A DNA stretch of 64,000 nt from Archangium violaceum (GTDB lineage Bacteria; Myxococcota; Myxococcia; Myxococcales; Myxococcaceae), in contig NZ_CP069396.1 of NCBI RefSeq assembly GCF_016887565.1, forward strand, positions 9,654,001-9,718,000, given 5' to 3'. The notes beneath the pieces were generated by a model. It saw only the letters and a program-made list of their open reading frames with translations. It was not told the DNA's origin and did no database searches. Shown piece by piece: positions 43,372-52,724 of the stretch (positions are counted from its first letter, which is position 1; every line of letters begins with the position of its first letter). A program made the position numbers and the translations under genes.

Positions 43372-45738
43372 TTGAGCACGTCGCGCCTCCCAGCCCTCCT
43401 GCTCGCGGCGGCCACCTTCGCCGCCCCGGGGCCCTCGCGCGCCAAGGAGGCCGCGCCCGCCCCTGGCCCGTCCCCCCTCGAGCTGTCCACGCGGCTGGAG
43501 CAGGTCTCCGGACGGATCGGTGCGGCCGAGGAGGAGCTGCGCTTCGTCGAGGCGCAGTACACCGAGCGCCCCGAGCCGAGCGAGGACGAGGTGCTGCTGC
43601 GGCGCTTCTCCAACGGGGAGATCCAGTACCTGCTGAACGACTGGGACACCACGTCGGTGCTCTTCTACGACCTGGTGGGCGACCCGAAGTTCCGCGCCCA
43701 TGCGCGCTACCCGGACGCGCTCTTCTACCTGGCGGACTCGCTCTACCAGCAGAAGAACTACATCGCCGCGCGCATCTACCTGCGCGAGCTGCTCTCGCTC
43801 AAGGACACCCGCCGCTACCGGGACGCGCTCACGCGCTACCTGGAGATCGCCGGCAGGCTCAATCAGTTCACGGGGCTCGACGTGCACATCCAGAAGGCGC
43901 GGAGCCTGTCGGGTGGGCAGATGCCGCCGGAGCTGGAGTACGTCTACGCCAAGTGGCTCTTCAAGCGGACGGACCTGCCGGACAAGGAGCGGCGCGAGCG
44001 GACGCGCGCGGTCTTCCAGTCGCTGGCCAACACCCCTGGCGGACGCTTCCAGAAGCAGAGCGCGTACTTCCTCGGCGTGCTGTCCGTGCAGGAAGGCGAC
44101 TACGCGGGCGCCGTGGAGCGGTTCCGCCCCCTGGCCGCCAGTACCTCCGAGGAGCCGGAGCTCGCCGGGCTCGAGGACCTGGTCAACCTCTCCCTGGGAC
44201 GGCTCCTCTACGAGCTGGGCCGGCATGACGAGGCGCTCGACCATTACGGGCGGATCTCCCGCCAGAGCGAGTCCTTCGTCGAGTCGCTCTACGAGATCGC
44301 CTGGGTGCACGTGAAGAAGGGGGACTTCGAGCAGGCGAAGAACGCCATCGACATCCTCCTGCTGGTGGAGCCGGACGGGGCGCTGGCGCCCGACGCCCGG
44401 CTCCTGCAAGGCAACCTGCAGCTCAAGACGCAGCGCTACGAGGAGGCCACCTCCGCGTACGAGGGCGTCATCAGCACCTACAAGCCGGTGCGCGACCAGA
44501 TGGACGCGCTGCTGAAGGTGAACCAGGACCCCATCGCGTACTTCGACAACCTGCTGGCGCACAACGAGCGCACGCTGGACGTCACCATGCTGCTGCCACC
44601 GCTGGCGCTGAAGTCCGCCACCACCCAGAAGGAAGTGGCGGACGCGGTGCGGATGGTGAAGGACGTCGATGCCAGCCGCCAGGGCGTGGAAGACTCACGC
44701 ACCATCGCCCTGCACATCCTCCAGGCCCTGGACGAGCGCGGCCTCCAGGTGTTCCCCGTGCTGCAGGAGGGCTACATCCGGGCGGACGCGGTGGACAGCG
44801 CGCTCGCGAGGGCGGAGCAGCTCCTGGTGCAGGTGGAGAGTGACGTGCTGCAGAGCCGGCTCACGCCCGAGGCGCGCACCGCGCTGGAGAGCGTGCGCCA
44901 GGAGCGCGAGGTCCTGCGCGCGCGCTTCGCCAGCATCCCCGCCAGCCAGGAGGAGATCGAATCCCGACGCGAGCGGCTGCAGGCGCACGTGGACGAGCTG
45001 GACCGCGAGGCCTTCCGGCTGGGACACGAGCTGCAGAGCATGACGGCCATCTCCACCGCGATGCGCAAGTGGGTGCAGGACACGCGTGAGGAGCGCCGCA
45101 CCACGCCCGAGGACGAGAAGCAGTTCCTCGAGCAGCTCCGCGCGGAGGAGGAGAAGGTGGCGGTGCTCCAGGACGAGGTGCGGAAGCTGCGCTCGCTGTT
45201 GGCCGACGAGCGCACCTCCGCCAATGCCTTCGTCTCGGGCGAGGGCGTCATCCGCGCGAAGTACCGCGAGACGCTCGAGCGGGAGCACGCGTTGTTGATG
45301 ACGGCCGAGGGACGGCTGTCCGGGGACGACGCGGCGCTGGTGCAACGAACCCACGAGGTGCGCCAGCGCTCCGAGGCCCTGCGCCTCCGGGTGGAGAAGG
45401 CCCGGCAGGTGCTGCGCGCCCAGGTGGAGCGGCGTGGCAAGGTCATCCGGGACAAGGTGCTGGCCGAGCAGCAATTGCTGCGGGGCTACGACCAGGAGGT
45501 GGCCAGCGTGTCCGGCGACGCGCGCAACCTGGTGGGCCGCATCGCCTACGAGAGCTTCCAGAAGGTGCGCCAACAGTTCTATGAGCTCGTCCTGAAGGCG
45601 GACGTGGGACTGGTGGACGTGGCCTTCACGCGCAAGCAGGACAAGACGACGCAGATGCAGAAGCTGTCCGCGCAGCAGGGCGAGGAGCTGCGCGCCCTGG
45701 AGAAGGAATTCGAGGGAGTCCTCGAGGACGCCAAATAG
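43372..45738 (+). CDS. Exported TPR/coiled-coil protein
   Basis: A 788-residue periplasmic protein. A signal peptide (STSRLPALLLAAATFAAPGPSRA-K) is followed by TPR-like helices (about 60-410: YPDALFYLADSLYQQKNYIAARIYLRELLS) and a long coiled coil (about 450-770, ESRRERLQAHVDELDREAFRLGHELQS). A TTG start at 43372 is preceded by GAGGG. Its stop is followed directly by the ATG of the next gene, so they are coupled. No catalytic motif is seen; a scaffold in the periplasm is likely. Confidence 0.83.
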   Translation: MSTSRLPALLLAAATFAAPGPSRAKEAAPAPGPSPLELSTRLEQVSGRIGAAEEELRFVEAQYTERPEPSEDEVLLRRFSNGEIQYLLNDWDTTSVLFYDLVGDPKFRAHARYPDALFYLADSLYQQKNYIAARIYLRELLSLKDTRRYRDALTRYLEIAGRLNQFTGLDVHIQKARSLSGGQMPPELEYVYAKWLFKRTDLPDKERRERTRAVFQSLANTPGGRFQKQSAYFLGVLSVQEGDYAGAVERFRPLAASTSEEPELAGLEDLVNLSLGRLLYELGRHDEALDHYGRISRQSESFVESLYEIAWVHVKKGDFEQAKNAIDILLLVEPDGALAPDARLLQGNLQLKTQRYEEATSAYEGVISTYKPVRDQMDALLKVNQDPIAYFDNLLAHNERTLDVTMLLPPLALKSATTQKEVADAVRMVKDVDASRQGVEDSRTIALHILQALDERGLQVFPVLQEGYIRADAVDSALARAEQLLVQVESDVLQSRLTPEARTALESVRQEREVLRARFASIPASQEEIESRRERLQAHVDELDREAFRLGHELQSMTAISTAMRKWVQDTREERRTTPEDEKQFLEQLRAEEEKVAVLQDEVRKLRSLLADERTSANAFVSGEGVIRAKYRETLEREHALLMTAEGRLSGDDAALVQRTHEVRQRSEALRLRVEKARQVLRAQVERRGKVIRDKVLAEQQLLRGYDQEVASVSGDARNLVGRIAYESFQKVRQQFYELVLKADVGLVDVAFTRKQDKTTQMQKLSAQQGEELRALEKEFEGVLEDAK

Positions 45739-48700
45739 ATGCGCCGCCCCCTGCTGCTCACCCTGCTGACGCTGGCCACCGCGCGGGCCGCCGCCCAGGA
45801 CGCGGCACGTCCGGAGCCCGCCGCCGAGGCGGCCCCGGCTCCAGCGCCGGAGCAGCCGCGGGCACGCTCGCGCTTCGAGGGCCTGGGCCGCACGCCCGAG
45901 CAGGAGAAGCTGCTGGAGGAGCTGAGCGAGGCCGTCCAGCGCTACGAGGAGGAGTCGCGCGAGTTCCGGCAGGAGGTGCAGCAGCTCATCGAGCGCAAGT
46001 ACCAGCAGAAGCGCGACCAACTGTCGAAGTCGTACGAGAAGGCCATTTCCGAAGTGGAGGCGCGGCAGCGCCAGGATCGGCTGGAGGCCATCGCGCGCTT
46101 CGAGGAGTTCCTCCGGCGCTACCCCAACGAGCCGCGCTACACGCCGGACGTGATGTTCCGCCTGGCGGAGCTGTACTTCGAGCGCTCCAGCGATACGCAC
46201 ATGCTGGCCCAGCGCCAGCAAACGGAACAGCTGAACAACCTCCCCGAGGGCGCCGAGCCTCCGCCCGAGCCCCAACCGGACTTCAACCCGTCCATCGAGC
46301 TCTACAAGCAGCTCATCGCCCGCTTCCCGGACTACCGGCTCAACGACGGCGCCTGGTACCTGCTCGGCTACTGCCTGGAGCAGCAGAACGCCTTCGAGGA
46401 CAGCCGCGCCGCCTACCAGCAGCTCATCGCCCGCTACCCCACCAGCCGCTTCACCACCGAGGCCTGGGTACGCATCGGCGAGTACTACTTCGACGCCTAC
46501 AACGAGCCGGATGCGCTCGCCAAGGCGGCAGCGGCCTACGAGCAGGCCATCAAGAACACCTCGCACCCGCTCTACGACAAGGCCCTCTACAAGCTGGGGT
46601 GGACGTACTACCGCATGGACCTCTTCGACGAGGCGGTCACCCGCTTCGTCACGCTGATGGACTTCTACGAGGCCCAGCGCGCCGCCAAGGGCGACGAGGC
46701 GGGCGGTGGAGACCTGCGCAAGGAGGCGCTCCAGTACACCGCCATCTCCTTCGCCGACGAGACGTGGGGCGGCCTCGACAAGGCCCAGGCGTTCTTCGCG
46801 AGGATCGGCCCCCGGCCCTATGAGGCCGAGGTGTACCGCCGCCTGGGCGACGTCTACTTCGACCAGACCAACCACGACGCGGCCATCACCGCCTACCGGC
46901 TCGTGTTGCAGAAGGACCCGCTCGCGCCGGACGCGCCGCAGCTTCAGCAGAAGATCGTCCAGGCCTACCAGCGCGACCGCAAGCTGACGGAAGCCACCGC
47001 CGAGTCCCAGAAGCTCTCCGAGCTCTACTCGCCCGGCTCCGAGTGGTACCAGAAGTACCAGAACGAGCCGGATGTGCTGGCCGCCGCGGACGAGCTCGCC
47101 GAGAAGAGCCTCACCGCCAGCGCCTTCTACCACCACGAGCAGGCACGGGTGTTCAAGAAGGAGGGCAAGCTCGACGAGGCCACGGCGAGCTTCAAGACGG
47201 CCGCCATCGCCTACGGCAAGTACCTGCAGCGCTTCCCGCGCAGCAAGAACGCCTACGAGATGGAGTACTACTACGCCGACTGCCTCTACTTCTCGCTCCA
47301 GTTCGGCGAGGCGGCGAAGCACTACGAGGCCGTGCGTGACTCGACCCTGGGCAAGAAGTACTTCGCCGACTCGACCCAGAGCGCGGTGTTCTCCTGGCAG
47401 AAGCAGCTCGATGCGGACATCAAGGCCGGCAAGCAGCCTCCACGCCCCCCTCTGCTCTCCAAGGATCGCCCCGAGGGCCAGAAGGTGCAGCCCTCGCCGC
47501 TCTCCGACCTGGAAGAGAAGCTGGTGGCCGCTTCGGACGTGTACGTGGCGAAGCTGCCGAAGGACGAGCGCGCCCCCAAGGTCGCCTACACGGCGGCGGA
47601 GCTGTACTACGCCCACGACGACTTCCCCGAGGCACGCCGGCGCTTCGAGGCCATCATCCAGTCATACCCCCAGCACGAGGTGGCCCGCTTCTCCACCAAC
47701 CTCGTCGTGGAGACATTCCTCATCGACAAGGACTGGAGGGGCCTTGAGGAAGTCAGTGGCAAGCTCGCCGACAACAAGGGCGTCATCGACCCCAACAGCC
47801 ACATCCACAAGGAACTGGTCGGCCACAAGCTCTCCGGCCGCTTCAAGCTCGCCGACCAGTTGCTCGCCGAGGGCAAGTACGAGGAGGCCGCCGCCAAGTA
47901 CCTCCAGCTCGTGAACGAGGCCCCCCAACACGAGTTCGCCGACAAGGCCCTCAACAACGCCGCCGTGGCCTATGAGAAGACGCGCCGCTTCGACTCGGCC
48001 CTCAAGCTGTACGAGCGCGTCTTCCGCGAGTACCCCTCCTCGTCCCTGGCCGCCGGAGCGCTCTTCCGCGTGGCGGTGAACGCGGAGAGCTCGTACGACT
48101 TCGACAAGGCGGTGAACAGCTACCAGAAGCTGGTGAAGGACTACCCCGCCTCGAAGGACCGCGAGGCCGCGCTCTTCAACGCCGCGCGCCTGCTCGAGGG
48201 CCAGCAGCGCTACACCGAGGCCGCCGCCGCATTCCAGCGCTACGCCGACCTCTTCCCCAACGCCGAGGACGCCCCGCGCAACCAGTTCCAGGCCGCCGTC
48301 GTCCTGGAGAAGCAGGAGGACTGGAAGGGCGAAATCCGCACGCTGGAGGCCTTCGTCCGCAAGTTCGCCTCGCGGCCCGCGCAGGTGGAGCTCGTGGTGG
48401 ACGCGAAGCGCCGCATGGGCAACGCGTGGATGAAGCTGAAGAACGAAAAGGAGGCCCTGCGCGCCTACGAGTCCGCCGCCTCCGAGTTCGACCGCCGCAA
48501 GCTCCAACCGGATGCCCAGCCGCTCGCCGCGGACGCAGCCGCCTACAGCCGCTTCCAGCTCGCCGAGGCCGAGTTCCGCAAGTTCGACAAGCTCAAGATC
48601 GGTGGCAAGGGCAAAGCGCTCGAGCGCAGCTTCACGGACAAACGCGCCGGGGTGAAGTCCGTCAACGAGGCCTACGCCCGCGTCTTCCCCTACAAGCGCC

Positions 48701-49080
48701 TGGAGTGGACGCTCGCCGCGCTGTACCGCCGCGGCTACGCCCTGGAGCGCTTCGCCAACACCATCATCGAGACCCCCATCCCTCCGGACGTGAAGCGGCT
48801 CGGTGAGGAGGCGGTGGTGGCCTACCAGGACATGCTCTCGCAGCAGACGGCGGCGCTCGAGGACGGGGCCGTCGAGAGCTACACGGCCACCCTCCAGGAG
48901 GCGCGAAAGAACCGCCTCGCCAACGAGTGGACCAAGAAGACGCTCGAGGCGCTCAACCGCTTCCGGCCCAACGAGTACCCGGTGCTCAAGGAGGCGAAGA
49001 ACGCCATCGCCTCGGAGCCGCTCTATCCCGAGGGCTTGTTGGACGGTCCAGGCGCCTCCACCAAGGGAGGTGCGAAATGA
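45739..49080 (+). CDS. GltD/AgmU-like periplasmic TPR protein
   Basis: A 1113-residue protein with a signal peptide (RRPLLLTLLTLATARAAA-Q) and TPR/Sel1-like repeats through most of its length (for example RFEEFLRRYPNEPRYTPDVMFRLAELYFERS, and DKALNNAAVAYEKTRRFDSALKLYERV). In size, export signal and position just upstream of a GltE-like lipoprotein it matches GltD (AgmU) of the Myxococcus gliding machine and NfsD of the sporulation machine. The stop overlaps the next start (ATGA). Confidence 0.85.
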   Translation: MRRPLLLTLLTLATARAAAQDAARPEPAAEAAPAPAPEQPRARSRFEGLGRTPEQEKLLEELSEAVQRYEEESREFRQEVQQLIERKYQQKRDQLSKSYEKAISEVEARQRQDRLEAIARFEEFLRRYPNEPRYTPDVMFRLAELYFERSSDTHMLAQRQQTEQLNNLPEGAEPPPEPQPDFNPSIELYKQLIARFPDYRLNDGAWYLLGYCLEQQNAFEDSRAAYQQLIARYPTSRFTTEAWVRIGEYYFDAYNEPDALAKAAAAYEQAIKNTSHPLYDKALYKLGWTYYRMDLFDEAVTRFVTLMDFYEAQRAAKGDEAGGGDLRKEALQYTAISFADETWGGLDKAQAFFARIGPRPYEAEVYRRLGDVYFDQTNHDAAITAYRLVLQKDPLAPDAPQLQQKIVQAYQRDRKLTEATAESQKLSELYSPGSEWYQKYQNEPDVLAAADELAEKSLTASAFYHHEQARVFKKEGKLDEATASFKTAAIAYGKYLQRFPRSKNAYEMEYYYADCLYFSLQFGEAAKHYEAVRDSTLGKKYFADSTQSAVFSWQKQLDADIKAGKQPPRPPLLSKDRPEGQKVQPSPLSDLEEKLVAASDVYVAKLPKDERAPKVAYTAAELYYAHDDFPEARRRFEAIIQSYPQHEVARFSTNLVVETFLIDKDWRGLEEVSGKLADNKGVIDPNSHIHKELVGHKLSGRFKLADQLLAEGKYEEAAAKYLQLVNEAPQHEFADKALNNAAVAYEKTRRFDSALKLYERVFREYPSSSLAAGALFRVAVNAESSYDFDKAVNSYQKLVKDYPASKDREAALFNAARLLEGQQRYTEAAAAFQRYADLFPNAEDAPRNQFQAAVVLEKQEDWKGEIRTLEAFVRKFASRPAQVELVVDAKRRMGNAWMKLKNEKEALRAYESAASEFDRRKLQPDAQPLAADAAAYSRFQLAEAEFRKFDKLKIGGKGKALERSFTDKRAGVKSVNEAYARVFPYKRLEWTLAALYRRGYALERFANTIIETPIPPDVKRLGEEAVVAYQDMLSQQTAALEDGAVESYTATLQEARKNRLANEWTKKTLEALNRFRPNEYPVLKEAKNAIASEPLYPEGLLDGPGASTKGGAK

Positions 49081-50504
49081 GCATGCGCCGACTGCTCGCT
49101 CCATGCCTTCTGTTGCTCGCCTCCGCTTGCGCCACCACGCCCGATGCGGGTCCGGACACCAGGTCCCCCGCCACCGCTTCCGCCGTCTCCACTCCGGACA
49201 CGAGTCCCCCAGCCGGTGAGTCCAATAAGCAGACCGCTCCGGCTCCCGAGAAGGACACAGCCCAGAAGGCAACCCCACCTCCCGCGGATCTGCTGTCCGT
49301 GGCCCAGCGTGGCGAGCTGACCACCGCCGAGTCCGCGATGAGGACGAATGCGGACCAGCAGCCGAAGGACGCCACCGCCTGGACGAACCTCGGCATCGTC
49401 CAGGAGCGTCTGGGCAAGAACGACGAGGCCGAGCGCGCCTACCGTCAGGCCCTGGCACTGAAACCGGAGCAACAGGCCGCCTGGGACAACCTCACCCGCC
49501 TCCAGTGCCGTACCGGCCGCGCCGCCCAGGCCGAGGCGCGGCTCCGTGAGCAGCTCCAGGCGAAGCCCGACGCCATCGCCCCGCACATCGCGCTCGTGCA
49601 GGCGCTGTTGTGCCAGAAGAAGCTCGACGCGGCCGTCACCGAGGCCAAGCGTGTCCTCAAGGCCGACGAGCGCAACGTGCGCGCCATGCAACTGCTCGCC
49701 CAGGTGTACTACCGCGAGCGCAAGTACGAGCTGGCCAGGATGGTGCTCGACAACGCCCGGGAGATCGCCCCGGACGACCCCGCCACGCACAACGCCCTGG
49801 GGCTGGTGCTGCTCGGGCTCAAGGCGAAACCCGCCGCCCTGGAGTCCTTCAAGAAGGCCGCGGAGCTGAAGCCAGACTTCGCCGAGGCGCGCAACAACCT
49901 CGGCGCCCTGCTCAACGAGGCCGAGGACTACGCCGCCGCCAGCCAGGAGCTCGAGGCCGCCGTCCAGGCCGCGCCCGACTTCGTCTCCGCCCGGCTCAAC
50001 CTCGGCAACGCCTGGCGCGGCCAGGGGGACTTCGCCCGTGCACTCGCCGAGTACCAACAGGTGCTCCGCCTCGCGCCGGACCTGCCGGACACCTACTTCA
50101 ACCTCGCCATCCTCCACCTCGACGCCGAGCCACGGGACATGGACGCCACCGTCCGGCTCCAGACCGCCCTCACCTTCTTCGACCAGTACCGCTCCAAGGG
50201 CGGCCAGGACGAGCGCGTGGACGACTACGTCAAGGAGGCCAAGAAGGGTATCCAGCGGGAGGAGAAGCGCCGCGAACGCGAGAAGAAGGAGCAGCTCCGC
50301 AAGGCCCAGAAGGCCGAGGACGAACAGAAGAAGGCCGCCGAGGCCCAGGCGACAGACACCCAGCCCTCCAAGGCCGAGGCCCAGTCCAAGGCCGACGCTC
50401 CGGCACCCGATTCCGCCCAATCTCCTACACCTGCCCCCAAGAAGCGCACGCCCCCTGCCCGGCCGGCCCCGGGCTCGGGTAGAGTGGCCGAGGACAAGAA
50501 GTGA
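49077..50504 (+). CDS. GltE/AglT-like TPR lipoprotein
   Basis: A 475-residue lipoprotein: signal peptide with LLASAC (Cys18), then TPRs from about 70 to 350 (DATAWTNLGIVQERLGKNDEAERAYRQAL, ATHNALGLVLLGLKAKPAALESFKKAAEL). A charged Lys/Glu-rich coiled coil and Pro-rich tail close it. Architecture and position match GltE (AglT). It probably sits in the periplasm anchored to the outer membrane. Overlaps both neighbours by 4 bp. Confidence 0.85.
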   Translation: MSMRRLLAPCLLLLASACATTPDAGPDTRSPATASAVSTPDTSPPAGESNKQTAPAPEKDTAQKATPPPADLLSVAQRGELTTAESAMRTNADQQPKDATAWTNLGIVQERLGKNDEAERAYRQALALKPEQQAAWDNLTRLQCRTGRAAQAEARLREQLQAKPDAIAPHIALVQALLCQKKLDAAVTEAKRVLKADERNVRAMQLLAQVYYRERKYELARMVLDNAREIAPDDPATHNALGLVLLGLKAKPAALESFKKAAELKPDFAEARNNLGALLNEAEDYAAASQELEAAVQAAPDFVSARLNLGNAWRGQGDFARALAEYQQVLRLAPDLPDTYFNLAILHLDAEPRDMDATVRLQTALTFFDQYRSKGGQDERVDDYVKEAKKGIQREEKRREREKKEQLRKAQKAEDEQKKAAEAQATDTQPSKAEAQSKADAPAPDSAQSPTPAPKKRTPPARPAPGSGRVAEDKK

Positions 50505-50779
50505 GCCCTCCCATGCGCCCAGCCCTCGCCCTGCTGCTGCTGCTCGCCTCCGCGCCCGTGCTGGCGCAGGACCCGGCCGCCTCCAGCTCCGAGTCCAAGG
50601 ACAAGGAGACCAAGAAGAAGAAGGTCATCCGTCTGGACGCCATCACCGTCGAGGGCCGCATCCAGAAGCCCCAGGCCTTCTACGTTCTCCCTCGCGGCAA
50701 CCTGAACTTCGACGAGCTCAACAAGTCCGAGAGCTTCGTGCCCAAGGTCGTCAAGAGCGTGGAGAAGGAACCTTTCTAG
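50501..50779 (+). CDS. GltF-like small exported protein
   Basis: A 92-residue protein. The signal peptide (RPALALLLLLASAPVLA-Q) leads a conserved core KVIRLDAITVEGRIQKPQAFYVLPRGNLNFDELN and FVPKVVKSVEKEPF, like GltF and other small periplasmic partners in glt and nfs loci. The GTG at 50501 overlaps the upstream stop; ATG 50513 is an alternative start. Confidence 0.75.
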   Translation: MSPPMRPALALLLLLASAPVLAQDPAASSSESKDKETKKKKVIRLDAITVEGRIQKPQAFYVLPRGNLNFDELNKSESFVPKVVKSVEKEPF

Positions 50780-50805
50780 GGTAGGAAGGGTCCCAGAGAA
50801 GAAAC

Positions 50806-52161
50806 ATGGCTTCCCCTCAGCAGAGCCGGATCCTCCGTGTCGGTCTCGTCCAGGATGGGCGCATCCTCGAGGAGCGCCTCCTGCGCAAGCCCGGCAACTT
50901 CACCGTCGGCCAGGATCCGAAGAACTCCCTCGTCCTGCCCCTTCCGGACCTGCCGGCCAGCTTCCCCGTCTTCGAGTACAAGGCCAACCAGTACAACCTG
51001 GTCTTCACCGACGACATGCAGGGCCGGGTGAACCTCGGCTCCTCGGACGTGGACTTCCAGGCGCTGCGCAAGCAGGGCATGGCCATGGAGCGCGCGGACC
51101 AGTACGTCCTGCCCCTCCAGGAGAGTGCCCGCGGAGTCGTTCAGCTCGACAAGGACCTGCGCCTCTTCTTCCAGTTCGTCACGCCCCCTCCCGACTCCGA
51201 GAAGCTCAAGCTCCCTCCGGACCTCCAGGGCGGCAGCTGGCGGACCATGGACCGGATGTTCTTCGGCATCCTGGCCGCCTCGCTCCTGCTGCACTTCTCC
51301 GGCGCGGCGGTGATCATCGCGTCCAAGCCTCCACCCGAGCCCGAGCTCGAGCTGGATCAGCTGGATGACCGCTTCGCCCGCGTGTTCATTCCTCCGCCCA
51401 AGCAGGAGGAGCCCAAGAAGCAGGCCAACGAGACCGCCCAGGCCGCGGCCCCCGAGAAGAAGCCCGACAAGCAGAAGGCCACCGAAGAGAAGCCCGCGGA
51501 GACCGCGTCCAAGCCCTCCACCCCGGAGGAGGCCGCCGCCCGGCGCGCCGAGGTGGCGAAGAAGGTGGCCGGCAAGGGCCTCTTGAAGATCCTGGGCTCC
51601 TCGGGCGGTGGCGGTGGCGCGTTCTCGGACGTACTCGGTGGCAGCACCGGCGGCGGAGACATCGCGTCGGCGCTGGCCGGCGCGGGCGGCGTGGGCATCG
51701 CCAATCAGGCCGCGGTGGGCTCCGGCGGCCCGCGCGGCGGTGGCAGCGGCAGCGTGGCCGGCATCGGCGACCTCGGCACCAGCGGCGGCGGCAAGGTGGA
51801 CCTGGGCACCAAGAAGGAGGCCGAGATCTCCGGCCGTGTCACCAGCGCCACCCCCGAGGTGGACAGCGCCGACGTGGACCGCGACGCGCTCAGCCGCTAC
51901 ATCAAGGCCCGCCTCAAGGCCATCCAGAACTGCTACGAGAAGGAGCTCAAGCGCAACCCCAACCTCAAGGGCAAGGTGACGGTGCGCTTCAACATCATGC
52001 CTTCCGGGCGCGCCGGGGACATCGAAATCGAGGAAAACACCCTGGGCAGCGACGCGGTGGGCAGTTGCATCCGCACCGTCGTGCGCGGCTGGGTGTTCCC
52101 CTTCAAACCAGATGACGAAGTCTCGGTGGCCTACCCGTTCCTCTTCTCGCCCGGAGGATAG
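50806..52161 (+). CDS. GltG/PglI-like FHA and TonB-type transmembrane protein
   Basis: A 451-residue protein. An N-terminal cytoplasmic FHA-like domain (about 8-120: RILRVGLVQDGRILEERLL, FTVGQDPKNSLVLPLP) is followed by a transmembrane helix at about 151-173 (MFFGILAASLLLHFSGAAVIIAS). A linker rich in Glu/Lys/Ala and Gly comes next, then a C-terminal AgmX/PglI (TonB-like) domain (about 360-451: LSRYIKARLKAIQNCYEKELKRNP, TVRFNIMPSGRAGDIEIEENTLG, GWVFPF). This is the architecture of GltG, which spans the inner membrane and bridges cytoplasmic motor and periplasmic TPR proteins. It ends the run of GltD-E-F-G-like genes. Confidence 0.87.
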   Translation: MASPQQSRILRVGLVQDGRILEERLLRKPGNFTVGQDPKNSLVLPLPDLPASFPVFEYKANQYNLVFTDDMQGRVNLGSSDVDFQALRKQGMAMERADQYVLPLQESARGVVQLDKDLRLFFQFVTPPPDSEKLKLPPDLQGGSWRTMDRMFFGILAASLLLHFSGAAVIIASKPPPEPELELDQLDDRFARVFIPPPKQEEPKKQANETAQAAAPEKKPDKQKATEEKPAETASKPSTPEEAAARRAEVAKKVAGKGLLKILGSSGGGGGAFSDVLGGSTGGGDIASALAGAGGVGIANQAAVGSGGPRGGGSGSVAGIGDLGTSGGGKVDLGTKKEAEISGRVTSATPEVDSADVDRDALSRYIKARLKAIQNCYEKELKRNPNLKGKVTVRFNIMPSGRAGDIEIEENTLGSDAVGSCIRTVVRGWVFPFKPDDEVSVAYPFLFSPGG

Positions 52162-52200
52162 GCTCGGAGCGGCAACCTGAATCCCGGGGGGTCGGGAGAC

Positions 52201-52650
52201 ATGGAAAAGCTGGCCGTCATTTCATCCTCGCCGCTGTTCGAGATGCTCTCCAGCACGGAGCTGGCGCATCTGGCCGAGCTGGCCGAGCAGCGGCGCTACA
52301 CCGATGGGGAGCTCATCTTCGAGGAAGGTGAGCTGGGCGACAGCCTCTACGTCATCGTGCGCGGCGAGGTGGAGGTGGTGCGGCGCGATGGCGGCGGAGT
52401 GCCCCGGCCCCTCACGGTGCTCACCGCTCCGGACTTCTTCGGGGAGATGAGCCTCATCGACAAGGAGTACCGCTCCGCCACGGTGCGGGCACGCACGGAG
52501 GCGGTGCTGCTGCGGCTCACCACCCAGCATCTGTCCACCTTCCGTCAGACCCACCGCGACGGCTTCACCTTCGTCGTCATCAACATCGCGCGCATCCTGT
52601 CGGCGCGGGTGCGCGAGGCCAATGCCCGGCTCGCGGCCAGGCAGGCGTGA
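52201..52650 (+). CDS. Cyclic-nucleotide-binding-domain protein without HTH
   Basis: A 149-residue protein that is essentially one Crp-type cNMP-binding domain: LFEMLSSTELAHLAELAEQRRYTDGELIFEEGELGDSLYVIVRGEVEVV, then FFGEMSLIDKEYRSATVRARTEA with the phosphate-binding cassette and R at the usual place, and a C helix. No DNA-binding domain follows, so it is not a normal transcription factor; it may bind a nucleotide and dock to the neighbouring machine. It lies 39 bp after the GltG-like gene and is likely cotranscribed. Confidence 0.88.
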   Translation: MEKLAVISSSPLFEMLSSTELAHLAELAEQRRYTDGELIFEEGELGDSLYVIVRGEVEVVRRDGGGVPRPLTVLTAPDFFGEMSLIDKEYRSATVRARTEAVLLRLTTQHLSTFRQTHRDGFTFVVINIARILSARVREANARLAARQA

Positions 52651-52661
52651 GCGGCTCCGCG

Positions 52662-52690
52662 TTGACACCCCCGGCCCGGCTCTCTAGCGT
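52662..52690 (+). promoter_or_regulatory. Sigma-70 promoter
   Basis: TTGACA, exactly 17 bp, TAGCGT, about 35 bp before ATG 52725. The -35 is perfect, one of the best in the window, so the next gene has its own promoter independent of the mglBA run. Confidence 0.7.
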
Positions 52691-52724
52691 CGAGCCCGTG
52701 CGCCGCGCCCCAGGAGTGAAGGAC

